Assembly (NCBI GenBank): GCA_004017275.1 | Contig: SAKE01000015.1 | Span: forward strand, 62,001-126,000 | Direction of reading: 5' to 3' | Origin: Mesorhizobium sp. | GTDB lineage: Bacteria > Pseudomonadota > Alphaproteobacteria > Rhizobiales > Rhizobiaceae | Length of the DNA stretch: 64,000 nucleotides | Shown: one piece after another, positions 49,912 through 59,943 of the stretch | Numbering within the stretch: the stretch's first letter is position 1 | Layout: each line of letters opens with the position of its first letter | Notes under the pieces: model-generated | The model's database searches: none | What the model saw: the letters and a program-made list of their open reading frames with translations, nothing else | What the model was told of the DNA's origin: nothing | Made by a program: the position numbers and the translations under genes

Positions 49912-50898
49912 TTAGCCCAGCACCACGTTCGCGGCGCTCTCGGGCAGATCCTCGCCGAAGGCGCGTTGGTAGAACTCGGCCACCACCGAGCGCTCAAGCT
50001 CGTCGCACTTGTTGAGGAAGGTCAGCCGGAACGCCATGCCGATATTGCCGAAGATCTCGGCATTCTCGGCCCAGGTGATCACCGTACGCGGGCTCATCAC
50101 GGTCGACAGATCGCCATTGATGAAGGCCGAGCGCGTCATGTCGGCGACGCGCACCATCTTGTTGACGATCTCCTTGCCCTTGCCGTCGCGATAGTGCTTG
50201 GCCTTGGCCAGCACGATGTTCACTTCATTGTCGTGCGGCAAATAGTTCAGCGTGGTGACGATCGACCAGCGGTCCATCTGCGCCTGGTTGATCTGCTGGG
50301 TGCCGTGATAGAGGCCGGTGGTGTCGCCGAGACCGACCGTGTTGGCGGTCGAAAACAGCCGGAACGCCGGATGCGGACGAATGACCCGGCTCTGGTCGAG
50401 CAGCGTCAGCCGGCCCGACGATTCCAGCACGCGCTGAATGACGAACATCACATCCGGACGGCCGGCGTCATACTCGTCGAAGCACAGCGCGACATTGTGC
50501 TGGTAGGCCCAGGGCAGGATGCCGTCGCGGAATTCGGTGATCTGCAAGCCGTCCTTGACGACGATCGCGTCCTTGCCGACGAGATCGATACGGCTGACAT
50601 GGCTGTCGAGGTTGACGCGCACGCAGGGCCAGTTGAGGCGGGCTGCGACCTGTTCGATATGGGTCGACTTGCCGGTGCCGTGATAGCCCGACACCATGAC
50701 GCGGCGGTTGTAGGCAAAGCCCGCGAGGATCGCCATCGTCGTGTTCTTGTCGAACAGATAGTCCGGATCGATGTCGGGCACATGCTCTGATGTCACCGAA
50801 TAGGCCGGAACCACCATCTTGGACTCGAAGCCGAATTTCTCCTTCACCGACACCGTCGTGTCGGGCAGGTTGGCGATGTCACGATCGACCTTGTTCAT
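49912..50898 (-). CDS. cobS: cobaltochelatase subunit CobS (AAA+ ATPase)
   Basis: From [50 protein letters not shown]; Walker [35 protein letters not shown]. The ORF extends to 51006 with an alternative start. Confidence 0.95.
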   Translation of the reverse strand: MNKVDRDIANLPDTTVSVKEKFGFESKMVVPAYSVTSEHVPDIDPDYLFDKNTTMAILAGFAYNRRVMVSGYHGTGKSTHIEQVAARLNWPCVRVNLDSHVSRIDLVGKDAIVVKDGLQITEFRDGILPWAYQHNVALCFDEYDAGRPDVMFVIQRVLESSGRLTLLDQSRVIRPHPAFRLFSTANTVGLGDTTGLYHGTQQINQAQMDRWSIVTTLNYLPHDNEVNIVLAKAKHYRDGKGKEIVNKMVRVADMTRSAFINGDLSTVMSPRTVITWAENAEIFGNIGMAFRLTFLNKCDELERSVVAEFYQRAFGEDLPESAANVVLG

Positions 50899-51021
50899 AT
50901 CTCTCAACATCTCCACGGGCGAAAAGCCTGATTTCGCCGGCAATCGATTTTGTCCGGGGGCGGTCTTAGAGCCTTTTCCAACCTTATGAAAGTTGGAAAA
51001 CGACACGAACCGAATGGTCGC

Positions 51022-51642
51022 TCAGCACAGGCCCGCCTGTTTGAGCACGCGATAGGCCTGCAGCACATCGCGGAACCGGTCTTCCGAACCTCTGTCGCCA
51101 CCATTCGCATCCGGATGGTGGAGTTTCACCAGTTCCTTATAGCGCGCCTTGATCTCCTTGCCAGTCGCCTTTGTATCAAGGCCAAGCGTTTCCAGCGCCT
51201 TGGCCTCAAGCGGCTTGGCCTTGCGCTCGCGCGCCTCGCGCGGATCCTTCGGCCCCTTGAACAGGTCGAATGGGTCGCGCATGCGGTTGTAGTAGCCGGC
51301 GCGGCCGGAGCGCATCTGCGCCATATCGGGCGACGATCGCGTCGAGGGGCCGGTGGCGCCCATCTTCCAGGTTGGCCGGTGGCCGGTCATCGCTTCCTTC
51401 TGGAAGCGCGCGACCTCGGTGTCCGGCACGCCGGAGAAATAGTTGAAGCCCTTGTTGTACTCGCGCACATGATCGAAGCAGAAGCGGAAATACTCGCCCT
51501 CCTTCATGCGCCCGACCGGCGCGCGATGGGTGCCCGCCTCCTTGCAGCCGTCCCACTGGCAGATCGGCGAGTGCGACTTCAGCTCCGCGTCCTTGTCGGG
51601 GCGGACGCGAATCTTCTCGAAATATTTGGGGTACGGCTTCAT
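51022..51642 (-). CDS. J-domain (DnaJ-like) protein
   Basis: ORF 206 aa; C-terminal ALETLGLDTKATGKEIKARYKELVKLHHPDANGGDRGSEDRFRDVLQAYRVL with HPD motif. Confidence 0.93.
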   Translation of the reverse strand: MKPYPKYFEKIRVRPDKDAELKSHSPICQWDGCKEAGTHRAPVGRMKEGEYFRFCFDHVREYNKGFNYFSGVPDTEVARFQKEAMTGHRPTWKMGATGPSTRSSPDMAQMRSGRAGYYNRMRDPFDLFKGPKDPREARERKAKPLEAKALETLGLDTKATGKEIKARYKELVKLHHPDANGGDRGSEDRFRDVLQAYRVLKQAGLC

Positions 51643-51831
51643 CTAACCCATTTATGGGGCGTTCGCAGATGCGAAACAAGAATTGACATTTTCGCGATCA
51701 TCGCCCTAACCGCTGAATCGCGGCATAAAGCAGGCGAATGGCTGATTTTGTTGCGTGGTAGTGGCTTTGCGAAGATCGATTTTCGGTTTCGAGGCCGATG
51801 TGCCGGCCATATGTGGTGAAGGGAGACGGCG

Positions 51832-52134
51832 ATGTCCATACAGACGACCATGGAAGACAAGCTCAACAAGGCGTTTTCGCCGGACCGGCTGGTCATCATC
51901 AACGAGAGCCATCTCCATGCCGGCCATCACCACAATGGCTCCGACCATCACGGCACTTATGACGGCACCGGCGAGACGCATTTTCGCGTCCGCGTCGTCG
52001 CTTCCGCCTTTGCCGGCATGAGCCGTATCGACCGTCACCGAGCCGTCAACGAACTGCTTGCCGACGAACTGAAGGCCGGCGTGCACGCGTTGGCGATCGA
52101 GCCGGCGGCTCCCGGCGAAAAGACCCGCTGGTAG
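51832..52134 (+). CDS. bolA: BolA family protein
   Basis: ORF 100 aa; LVIINESHLHAGHHHNGSDHHGTYDGTGETHFRVRVVASAFAGMSRIDRHRAVNELLADEL. Confidence 0.95.
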   Translation: MSIQTTMEDKLNKAFSPDRLVIINESHLHAGHHHNGSDHHGTYDGTGETHFRVRVVASAFAGMSRIDRHRAVNELLADELKAGVHALAIEPAAPGEKTRW

Positions 52135-52150
52135 CTCGTTTTCGCCGCGC

Positions 52151-53704
52151 TCAGAGCACCGCTTCGATCAGGAACGGTCCGCGCCGCGACAAGGCGCTGT
52201 CCAGCAGTGCGTCGAAGCGTTCGCATGTATCGGCGCGAGCCGCCTCGACGCCCATCCCTTTGGCGAGCGAAACCCAGTCCAGCGACGGATGGTCGAGGTC
52301 GAGCATGCGCCGAGCATTTTCACCGATGGCGCCGACGCCGACATTCTTCATCTCGCCATGCAGGATCGCATAGGTCCGGTTGGAAAACACGATCGTCACC
52401 ACGTCGAGATTTTCCCGCGCCTGCGTCCACAGCCCCTGCACCGTGTACATGCCGCTGCCGTCGGCCTCGAGATTGATCACCTTGCGGTCCGGACAGGCGA
52501 TCGCCGCCCCGGTCGCCAGCGGAATGCCGCCGCCGATCGATCCGCCCGTGCCCATCATGTAGTCGTGCGGCGCGGCAAAGGCCGACAGCGCGAAGAATCG
52601 CCGCGCCGAGGTGACCGCTTCGTCGCAGATGATCGCATCCACTGGAAGCTTGCGCGCCACCGACAGCGCAACCGCATCTTCCGTCAGCCTGCCGTTCGGC
52701 ATTGTCTCGTCGGGAAAACCGGTTGCGGACACCTGTTGTTGCGACGGCTTGATGCCGAGTTCGTCGCGGAGCGCTTCCAGAGCCGCATGCAGGTCGTCGC
52801 CATGCGCCGCCAGCGTCAGCACCTGGCAACCTTCACGGATAAGTCGTCCCGGTTTTCCCGGATAGGCGAAGAAGGCAACCGGTTCCTTCCCGCCGACCAG
52901 GATCAGGACGTCGACTTCGCTCAGCATAGCCGTCGCTGCGTCGACCGGATAAGGGATGCGGGTCGGCGCGACACGCCCGCGCCCGCGCTGCATCCGGGCG
53001 ATCAGAACCTCGCTGAACAGGCGGACATCGCTGCCCGCCGAGATCTGCCCGGCGATGGCGAGCGCATCGGCTCGTGCGGCCTTCCCACGAACGACCATGC
53101 CGACGCGGCCCGGAGCGGAACGGATCGCCCCGGCGATCTTGTGTACCGCCTCCATGTCGACAGCGGGCGGCGGTGCCAGCCTCACCTTGCCAACCGAAAC
53201 CACCCCGACTTCACCCCAGGCGGCATCCGCCGGCAAGACCAGCGTTGCAACGCCCGGAGGCGTCAGCGAGGCGCGAAAGGCCGCTTCAGCTGCCGGCGCC
53301 ACATCGGCCGGTCCCTTGACGCGGCCGACCCAGTTTGACATCGGCCTCGCAACGCCTTCGATATCGCTGGTGAGCGGCGCATCGAGCGGCAGATGGTAGG
53401 AGGCGTGGTCGCCGACGATGTTGATCATCGGGCTGAGCGCGCGCCGCGCATTGTGCATGTTGGCGAGGCCATTGGCCAAGCCTGGCCCAGTATGCATCAG
53501 CGTCGCTGCGGGGCGGTCGGTCATGCGCGCGTAGCCGTCGGCAGCACCCGTCACCACGCCTTCGAACAGGCCGAGCACGCAACGCATCTGCGGCTTGCGG
53601 TCAAGTGCTGCAACAAAATGCATTTCGGAGGTGCCGGGGTTGGCGAAGCAGACCATCACATCATTGGCCAGAAGCACGTCACACAGGACATCGGCGCCGT
53701 TCAT
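52151..53704 (-). CDS. thiamine-pyrophosphate enzyme, acetolactate synthase large-subunit-like
   Basis: ORF 517 aa; CFANPGTSEMHFVAALD...LGLFEGVVTGAADGYARM, C-terminal ThDP motif (LEADGSGMYTVQGLWTQARENLDVVTIVFSN). Confidence 0.9.
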   Translation of the reverse strand: MNGADVLCDVLLANDVMVCFANPGTSEMHFVAALDRKPQMRCVLGLFEGVVTGAADGYARMTDRPAATLMHTGPGLANGLANMHNARRALSPMINIVGDHASYHLPLDAPLTSDIEGVARPMSNWVGRVKGPADVAPAAEAAFRASLTPPGVATLVLPADAAWGEVGVVSVGKVRLAPPPAVDMEAVHKIAGAIRSAPGRVGMVVRGKAARADALAIAGQISAGSDVRLFSEVLIARMQRGRGRVAPTRIPYPVDAATAMLSEVDVLILVGGKEPVAFFAYPGKPGRLIREGCQVLTLAAHGDDLHAALEALRDELGIKPSQQQVSATGFPDETMPNGRLTEDAVALSVARKLPVDAIICDEAVTSARRFFALSAFAAPHDYMMGTGGSIGGGIPLATGAAIACPDRKVINLEADGSGMYTVQGLWTQARENLDVVTIVFSNRTYAILHGEMKNVGVGAIGENARRMLDLDHPSLDWVSLAKGMGVEAARADTCERFDALLDSALSRRGPFLIEAVL

Positions 53705-53815
53705 GCAATTCTCTCCCGCTCAAGATCGCACAGCAATTGCACCCACGAACATCCGCACAGCAATATCCCGCCAGTGCTTTTTGATCTGATCCAGTCGCCA
53801 ACACACGAGCTTCAA

Positions 53816-54625
53816 TCAGCCGACCGCCGATTTCAGGAATGCCAGCGCCGCCGTGGTCAGCGCGTCGCCGTCCTCGCCGAAATCGCGATTGATCGACATA
53901 TGCGTATAGGCGCTGCCGTCGAACAGTGTAACCTTGGTGCCGGTCGCGCGCAGACGCTCGGCAAAGGCCTTCGAAACCTCGCTACGCCCAGATGCTCTGG
54001 AATAGGCAATGAAAGTCGGCGGATGCTTGCGGCTGTCGACATAACTGGCCGGCGAAAGTGCCGCCCATTGCGAAGGGTCGGAAAAGACGCGCGCGTAGGC
54101 TCGCACCATGCCGCCATTTTTGGCAAGTGCGGCAAGATCATAGGCCCTTGTATCATCGAGGATGAGCGCTGCGACGCCGGGCAGCCCGCCGCGCATGCCG
54201 GTCAGCGCAATCAGATGGCAGCCAGCCGAATGGCCCATCCCGACGATGCGGTTGGGGTCGCCGCCATGCCGGGCGATGTTGGCTCTGATATAGGCATAGG
54301 CCTTTTCGACGTCACCGGCCTGGGTGGCGACGTTGGCCTCCGGTAACAGGCGGTAGTCGATGGAGACGAAACAGAACCCATTGGCGACCAGGAAGGCTGG
54401 CTTGGCGTTGACCTGGATGCGTTTGCCGAACTGCCAGGTGCCGCCATGGACGAAAAAGACGACCGGCATGCCGCTCGCGCCCTCGGGCGCATAAATGTCG
54501 AGCTTGGCCGGCCCGTAATCGAAGGTTTTTGGCGCGGGTTGGCGCGGGCGCCGCGCGGCCGATGCTCCCAATGGCAGCATCGCCGCCACGGAGGCCAGAA
54601 TGAAGCTTCGTCGATCGATCATCAT
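53816..54625 (-). CDS. alpha/beta hydrolase (esterase/lipase-like)
   Basis: From MMIDRRSFILASVAAMLPLGASAARR (Tat-like signal); VVFFVHGGTWQFGKR, GMGHSAGCHLIALTG. Confidence 0.9.
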   Translation of the reverse strand: MMIDRRSFILASVAAMLPLGASAARRPRQPAPKTFDYGPAKLDIYAPEGASGMPVVFFVHGGTWQFGKRIQVNAKPAFLVANGFCFVSIDYRLLPEANVATQAGDVEKAYAYIRANIARHGGDPNRIVGMGHSAGCHLIALTGMRGGLPGVAALILDDTRAYDLAALAKNGGMVRAYARVFSDPSQWAALSPASYVDSRKHPPTFIAYSRASGRSEVSKAFAERLRATGTKVTLFDGSAYTHMSINRDFGEDGDALTTAALAFLKSAVG

Positions 54626-55006
54626 GGTCTCCCGACCGTGTAGGCCAACAGTGCCCCCAGGCGCCACGAGCGTCCAGTTACGGATTGGTGATACCCAGAG
54701 GAGAGGTCTGGCTCGGCGATCGATCATCGATCCGGACCTCGAATGGCACTCGAGCTTTTGGGGCTCATCCGCTGTAGAGAAGGCCGGATCAACCGGCTTC
54801 GTCGAACTCGCATTGGGGCGCAACTCTCGCAGCATCAGGCCGCATCAAATGCACTTCCCTTGCAGTTCAGTTCACGAAATCAATATCTGCCCCTTGACGG
54901 CCTCATCTGGCCATCACCACCTAAGTATTTGGGCAAGCATTCCAGCCACATGAGTGGTGTCCCCGGGTTTCAAATGCCAGATGCACGCGCTCTCCTTCAT
55001 GTGAAG

Positions 55007-55031
55007 GGAACCACAATGCTTTCCAGCAGTT
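55007..55031 (+). promoter_or_regulatory. candidate EcfG/RpoE2-type general-stress promoter upstream of prkA
   Basis: GGAAC (55007-55011) - N18 - TT (55030-55031). Confidence 0.45.
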
Positions 55032-55084
55032 GAATCTATGATGAGCCGTCAGGCACCCAGAACGGCTCCGAGGGCAAGAACATC

Positions 55085-57034
55085 ATGCGAGAGAACCAGT
55101 CTGACGTCTTCGATCTGTTTTCGGAAATTTATACGGGCGCGGCGCAGGAGGAGATAAGCCTCCAGCAATATCTCCTTGCCTGCAGCGAGGACAGATCGAT
55201 GTATGCCTCGGCGCCTGAGCGGATGGTCGAGGCGATCGGCGAGCCGAACCTGGTCGACACCAGCAAGGATGAGCGGCTTGGCCGCATTTTCTCCAACCGG
55301 ACCGTCAAAGTGTACCCCTCCTTTGCAGATTTCTATGGCATGGAGGACACGATCGAGCGCATCGCCGGCTACTTTCGCTATGCCTCCCAAGGGCTCGAGG
55401 AACGCAAGCAGATACTCTATCTCCTAGGCCCGGTCGGTGGCGGCAAATCCTCCCTTGCCGAACGGCTGAAGAAATTGATGGAGCAGCGCCCGATCTACAC
55501 GCTGAAGGTCGGTAACCAGATCAGCCCGGTTTTCGAATCGCCGCTTGGCCTTTTCCATCCCGATCGCATGGGCGACCTGCTGCAGGATAAATACGGCATA
55601 GCCCGGCGCCGACTGAACGGACTCATCTCGCCATGGGCGGCCAAGCGCCTCGACGAACTGTCCGGTGACATTTCCAAGTTCAGCGTGGTCAAGCTGATGC
55701 CTTCGCGGTTGCGCCAGATCGGCATCGCCAAGACCGAGCCCGGCGATGAGAACAATCAGGACGTCTCGGCCCTGGTCGGCAAGGTCGACATCCGGCAATT
55801 GGAAAATTTCAGCCAGTCCGATCCGGACGCCTATTCCTACAGTGGCGGACTGAACCGGACCACCCAGGGCCTGCTCGAATTCGTCGAGATGTTCAAGGCG
55901 CCTATCAAGGTCCTGCATCCGTTGCTGACGGCGACCCAGGAAGGCAGCTACAATGGCACCGAAAACTTCGGCGCCTTTCCCTACCAAGGGATCATCGTGG
56001 CCCATTCCAACGAGTCGGAATGGCTGCAGTTCAAGAACAACAAGAACAACGAGGCCTTTCTCGATCGCATCCTGGTGGTCAAGGTGCCGTATTGCCTGCG
56101 GATAACCGAAGAGCGGCAGATCTACGAAAAGCTGCTGCGGGAGAGCGAGTTGGCCGCCAGCCCTTGCGCTCCCGAGGTGCTGGACATTCTCAGCCGGTTC
56201 ACCGTCTCGACCCGCCTTGCCGAGCATGACAATTCGCCGCTCTACACCAAGATGCGCGCCTATGACGGCGAAAACCTGAAAGATGTAGATCCCAAGGCGA
56301 AGTCGGTCCAGGAATATCGCGACGCCGCCGGCGTCGCCGAAGGCATGACCGGCGTCAGCACACGCTTCGCCTTCAAGATCCTGTCGCAGACATTCAACTA
56401 CGACACGAAGGAGGTGGCTGCCGATCCCGTGCATCTGATGTACGTCCTGGAAGAGGCGATCAAGCGCGAGCAGTTTCCAAAGGAGATGGAAGCTGCCTAT
56501 CTTGAGTTCATCAAGTCGGAACTGGCAACGCGCTATGCCGAGTTCATCGGCCACGAAATCCAGAAGGCCTATCTGGAATCGTACAGCGAGTATGGCCAGA
56601 ACCTCTTCGACCGTTACATCGCCTATGCCGATGCCTGGATCGAGGATCAGGACTACAAGGACCCCGATACCGGCCAGGTGCTCAATCGCGAGGTATTGGA
56701 CAAGGAACTGTCCCAGGTCGAAAAACCGGCCGGCATCGCCAATCCCAAGGACTTCCGCAATGAGGTTGTGAAGTTCACGCTGCGCGCTCGCGCAAGGAAC
56801 GACGGCCGCAACCCGTCATGGACGAGTTATGAAAAGCTGCGCGAAGTGATCGAGAAGCGGATGTTCGGACAGGTCGAAGATCTCTTGCCGGTGATCAGCT
56901 TCGGTTCCAAGCAGGACAGCGTCACGGAAAAACGCCACAATGAATTCGTGCAGCGGATGGTTGAGCGCGGCTACACCCAGCGGCAGGTGCGTCGCCTTGT
57001 GGATTGGTATATGCGAGTGAACAAGGCGGGTTGA
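55085..57034 (+). CDS. prkA: PrkA-family serine protein kinase (YeaG)
   Basis: ORF 649 aa; YLLGPVGGGKSSLAERLKKLM Walker A, PIYTLKVGNQISPVFESPLGLFHPDR. Confidence 0.96.
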   Translation: MRENQSDVFDLFSEIYTGAAQEEISLQQYLLACSEDRSMYASAPERMVEAIGEPNLVDTSKDERLGRIFSNRTVKVYPSFADFYGMEDTIERIAGYFRYASQGLEERKQILYLLGPVGGGKSSLAERLKKLMEQRPIYTLKVGNQISPVFESPLGLFHPDRMGDLLQDKYGIARRRLNGLISPWAAKRLDELSGDISKFSVVKLMPSRLRQIGIAKTEPGDENNQDVSALVGKVDIRQLENFSQSDPDAYSYSGGLNRTTQGLLEFVEMFKAPIKVLHPLLTATQEGSYNGTENFGAFPYQGIIVAHSNESEWLQFKNNKNNEAFLDRILVVKVPYCLRITEERQIYEKLLRESELAASPCAPEVLDILSRFTVSTRLAEHDNSPLYTKMRAYDGENLKDVDPKAKSVQEYRDAAGVAEGMTGVSTRFAFKILSQTFNYDTKEVAADPVHLMYVLEEAIKREQFPKEMEAAYLEFIKSELATRYAEFIGHEIQKAYLESYSEYGQNLFDRYIAYADAWIEDQDYKDPDTGQVLNREVLDKELSQVEKPAGIANPKDFRNEVVKFTLRARARNDGRNPSWTSYEKLREVIEKRMFGQVEDLLPVISFGSKQDSVTEKRHNEFVQRMVERGYTQRQVRRLVDWYMRVNKAG

Positions 57035-57052
57035 GAGAGCCCGGATGGGTCC

Positions 57053-58360
57053 ATGCCGATCTTCATCGACCGTCGCCTGAATCCGAAGGACAAGAGCCTC
57101 GGCAATCGCCAGCGCTTTCTCAGGCGCGCGCGCGAGGAACTGAAGCGGAGCATACGCGATCAGATCCGCACCGGCAGGATCGCCGACGTGGATGCCGAGC
57201 ACGCCGTACCCATGCCTGAAACAGGCACAGCCGAGCCGAGCTTCAATAACGCCTGGAACAGCGGCAAGCGCCAGCACATCCTGCCGGGCAACAAGCATTT
57301 CTCCCCTGGAGACCTGATCCCCAAGCCCGGCGGAGGCGCGGGAGCGTCGTCCCCGGGAAACACGGCGTCTGAAGACGACTTTCGTTTCGTGCTGTCACGC
57401 GAGGAGGTGCTCGATCTTTTTTTCGAGGATCTCGAACTCCCAGATATGGTCAAGCTCAACCTCAAGGAGATCCTAGCCTTCAAGCCGCGCCGGGCTGGCT
57501 TCGCCGCCACCGGTTCACCGACCAACATCAATGTTGGGCGCACGATGCGTAACAGCCATGGCCGCCGCATTGCGTTGAGGCGTCCTAAGCAGGAGGAGTT
57601 GGACGCGATCCTCCGGGAAATCGCCACGTTTGAGGAGGTGCCATCCAGTGCAGCGACGCGCCAGCGTATTGCGGCATTGCGCGAAGAGCTTGACCGGCTG
57701 GAGCGGCGGCGCAGGCGAATTGCCTATGTCGATCCGGTCGACATTCGGTTCAACCGCTTCGATCCCCGGCCGGTGCCGAACGCCAATGCCGTCATGTTCT
57801 GTCTGATGGACGTGTCCGGGTCCATGGGCGAGCGCGAGAAGGATCTGGCCAAGCGCTTCTTCGTGCTGCTGCACCTGTTCTTGAAACGGCGCTACGACCG
57901 CATCGAAATCGTCTTCATCCGCCACACGCATCTGGCCCAGGAGGTCGACGAGGAAACATTCTTCTACAACACGCAAAGCGGCGGCACTGTCGTTTCAACC
58001 GCGCTGGAGGAAATGCACCGCATTATTGACGAACGTTACCCCGTCCACGAATGGAACATCTACGCCGCCCAGGCCTCGGACGGCGACAATTTCGCCGGCG
58101 ATTCCGAGCGATGCATAGCATTGCTCAACGACAAGCTCATGCGATTGTGCCAGTATTTTGCCTATGTCGAGATCATCGACGAGCGTGAAGCCCATATCTT
58201 CGGCACGACCGAAAATGGGACATCGCTGTGGCGTGCCTATAGCGCGATCGACGAGAGATGGCCGAACTTCCAGATGAGCCGCATAGCCACGCCCGCCGAT
58301 ATCTACCCGGTCTTTCGCCAGCTCTTCGGCAGACAGCCGGCTTCCCTCAAGCGGGCGTGA
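57053..58360 (+). CDS. yeaH: YeaH/YhbH family protein (DUF444)
   Basis: ORF 435 aa; MPIFIDRRLNPKDKSLGNRQRFLRRAREELKRSIRDQI, vWA-like VMFCLMDVSGSMGEREKDLAKRFFVLLHLFLKRRY. Confidence 0.95.
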   Translation: MPIFIDRRLNPKDKSLGNRQRFLRRAREELKRSIRDQIRTGRIADVDAEHAVPMPETGTAEPSFNNAWNSGKRQHILPGNKHFSPGDLIPKPGGGAGASSPGNTASEDDFRFVLSREEVLDLFFEDLELPDMVKLNLKEILAFKPRRAGFAATGSPTNINVGRTMRNSHGRRIALRRPKQEELDAILREIATFEEVPSSAATRQRIAALREELDRLERRRRRIAYVDPVDIRFNRFDPRPVPNANAVMFCLMDVSGSMGEREKDLAKRFFVLLHLFLKRRYDRIEIVFIRHTHLAQEVDEETFFYNTQSGGTVVSTALEEMHRIIDERYPVHEWNIYAAQASDGDNFAGDSERCIALLNDKLMRLCQYFAYVEIIDEREAHIFGTTENGTSLWRAYSAIDERWPNFQMSRIATPADIYPVFRQLFGRQPASLKRA

Positions 58361-58369
58361 GGGTTCCCG

Positions 58370-59911
58370 ATGGCCAGACAAGCCAGCAAATCCAGCCTGC
58401 TTTTTTCAGGATCCGACTGGGATTTCAAGACATTGTCGCGGGCATTTGACGCGATCGAGGCACTCGCGGTCGAAGAGCTTCATCTGGATACCTATCCCGT
58501 GCAGATGGAGATCATCTCCTCACAGCAGATGCTCGATGCCTATTCATCCGTCGGCATGCCACTGATGTACCGTCACTGGTCTTTCGGCAAACATTTCCTC
58601 CACCAGGATCTGCTCTATCGCAAAGGCGGGCGGGGACTTGCCTACGAACTCGTCATCAATTCCAATCCCTGCATCGTCTATCTGATGGAGGAAAACACCA
58701 TGGCCCTGCAGGCCTTGGTGACGGCCCATGCAGCGCTCGGGCACAACCATTTCTTCAAGAACAATCAGCTGTTTAAACAGTGGACGGATGCTGGTGCTAT
58801 CCTCAGCTACCTGGACTTCGCCAAGGGCTACATAGTCCGTTGCGAGGAGCGGCACGGCCTCGCTGCCGTCGAGGCTGTTCTTGATTCCGCCCACGCACTG
58901 ATGGATCAGGGCGTATTTCGCTATCACCGGCCGCCGAGGCTGTCGTCGGAACGGCAGCGCGAAGGGCTTCGCGAGCGTCTCGAATACGAGGAGCGCACCT
59001 ACAATGATTTATGGCGTACGCTGCCGCCTTCGCAGCAGGGGGCCAACGACAAGGGTCCGGACCCGGAGCGGAAGAAATCGCTTAATCTGCCTGAGGAAAA
59101 CCTGCTCTATTTCCTGGAAAAGAACAGTCAGGTCCTGAAGCCTTGGCAGCGCGAGATCGTCAGGATCGTTCGTGTCATCGCGCAATATTTTTACCCGCAG
59201 CGGCAGACACAGGTAATGAACGAGGGCTGTGCCACTTTCGTGCATTATACGCTGATGAACATGCTGTTTGACCGCGGCCAGATCAGCGAAGGCGCCATGC
59301 TCGAAATCCTGCGCAATCATTCGAACGTGATTTTCCAGCCGGCGTTCGACGATCCGCGCTTTTCCGGCATCAACCCGTATGCTCTCGGCCTCGACATGAT
59401 GCAGGACATTCAGCGCATCTCGACCAAACCGACGGCCGAGGACCGCGATTGGTTCCCCGACATCGCCGGCCATGGCAACTGGCGCGAGATCCTGCTCGAC
59501 GCCTGGGCTGACCACCGCGACGAATCCTTCATCCGCCAGTATCTCAGTCCCGCTCTGATCCGGAAATGGCGGTTTTTTGTGCTCGGCGACACTGCCGACC
59601 AGCCGCATTGCCAGGTCACCTCGATCCACGACGAGCGCGGCTATGACAAGATACGCGCCGCGCTCGCCAACAGTTATGATCTCGGCGCGAAGCGACCGGA
59701 CATTCAGGTGGTGGATGTCGATCTGCTCGGCGACCGCCATTTGCGACTGCAGCACAAAGTCAATCACGGCATCCTTCTCGAGGATACCAGCCGCGATGCC
59801 ACGCTTCGTCACATCCGCAGGCTTTGGGGTTATGACGTCAGCTTGGCGGCAGTGGACGCCGAGACCGGCGCGACTCTCCACGAGCGCTCGACGAGCCAGA
59901 TCGCGGAATGA
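58370..59911 (+). CDS. spoVR: SpoVR family protein (YcgB)
   Basis: ORF 513 aa; MQMEIISSQQMLDAYSSVGMPLMYRHWSFGKHF, QYFYPQRQTQVMNEGCATFVHYTLMN. Confidence 0.96.
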   Translation: MARQASKSSLLFSGSDWDFKTLSRAFDAIEALAVEELHLDTYPVQMEIISSQQMLDAYSSVGMPLMYRHWSFGKHFLHQDLLYRKGGRGLAYELVINSNPCIVYLMEENTMALQALVTAHAALGHNHFFKNNQLFKQWTDAGAILSYLDFAKGYIVRCEERHGLAAVEAVLDSAHALMDQGVFRYHRPPRLSSERQREGLRERLEYEERTYNDLWRTLPPSQQGANDKGPDPERKKSLNLPEENLLYFLEKNSQVLKPWQREIVRIVRVIAQYFYPQRQTQVMNEGCATFVHYTLMNMLFDRGQISEGAMLEILRNHSNVIFQPAFDDPRFSGINPYALGLDMMQDIQRISTKPTAEDRDWFPDIAGHGNWREILLDAWADHRDESFIRQYLSPALIRKWRFFVLGDTADQPHCQVTSIHDERGYDKIRAALANSYDLGAKRPDIQVVDVDLLGDRHLRLQHKVNHGILLEDTSRDATLRHIRRLWGYDVSLAAVDAETGATLHERSTSQIAE

Positions 59912-59943
59912 GGTTGCCCGGTTCTCGTGGCCCTCGACGCGCT

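Noticed and set aside
54747-54765. sigma-54-like TGGCACTCGAGCTTTTG upstream of prkA
   Set aside because: The -12 GC is not at the required distance from the -24 GG; more than 300 bp from the ATG.
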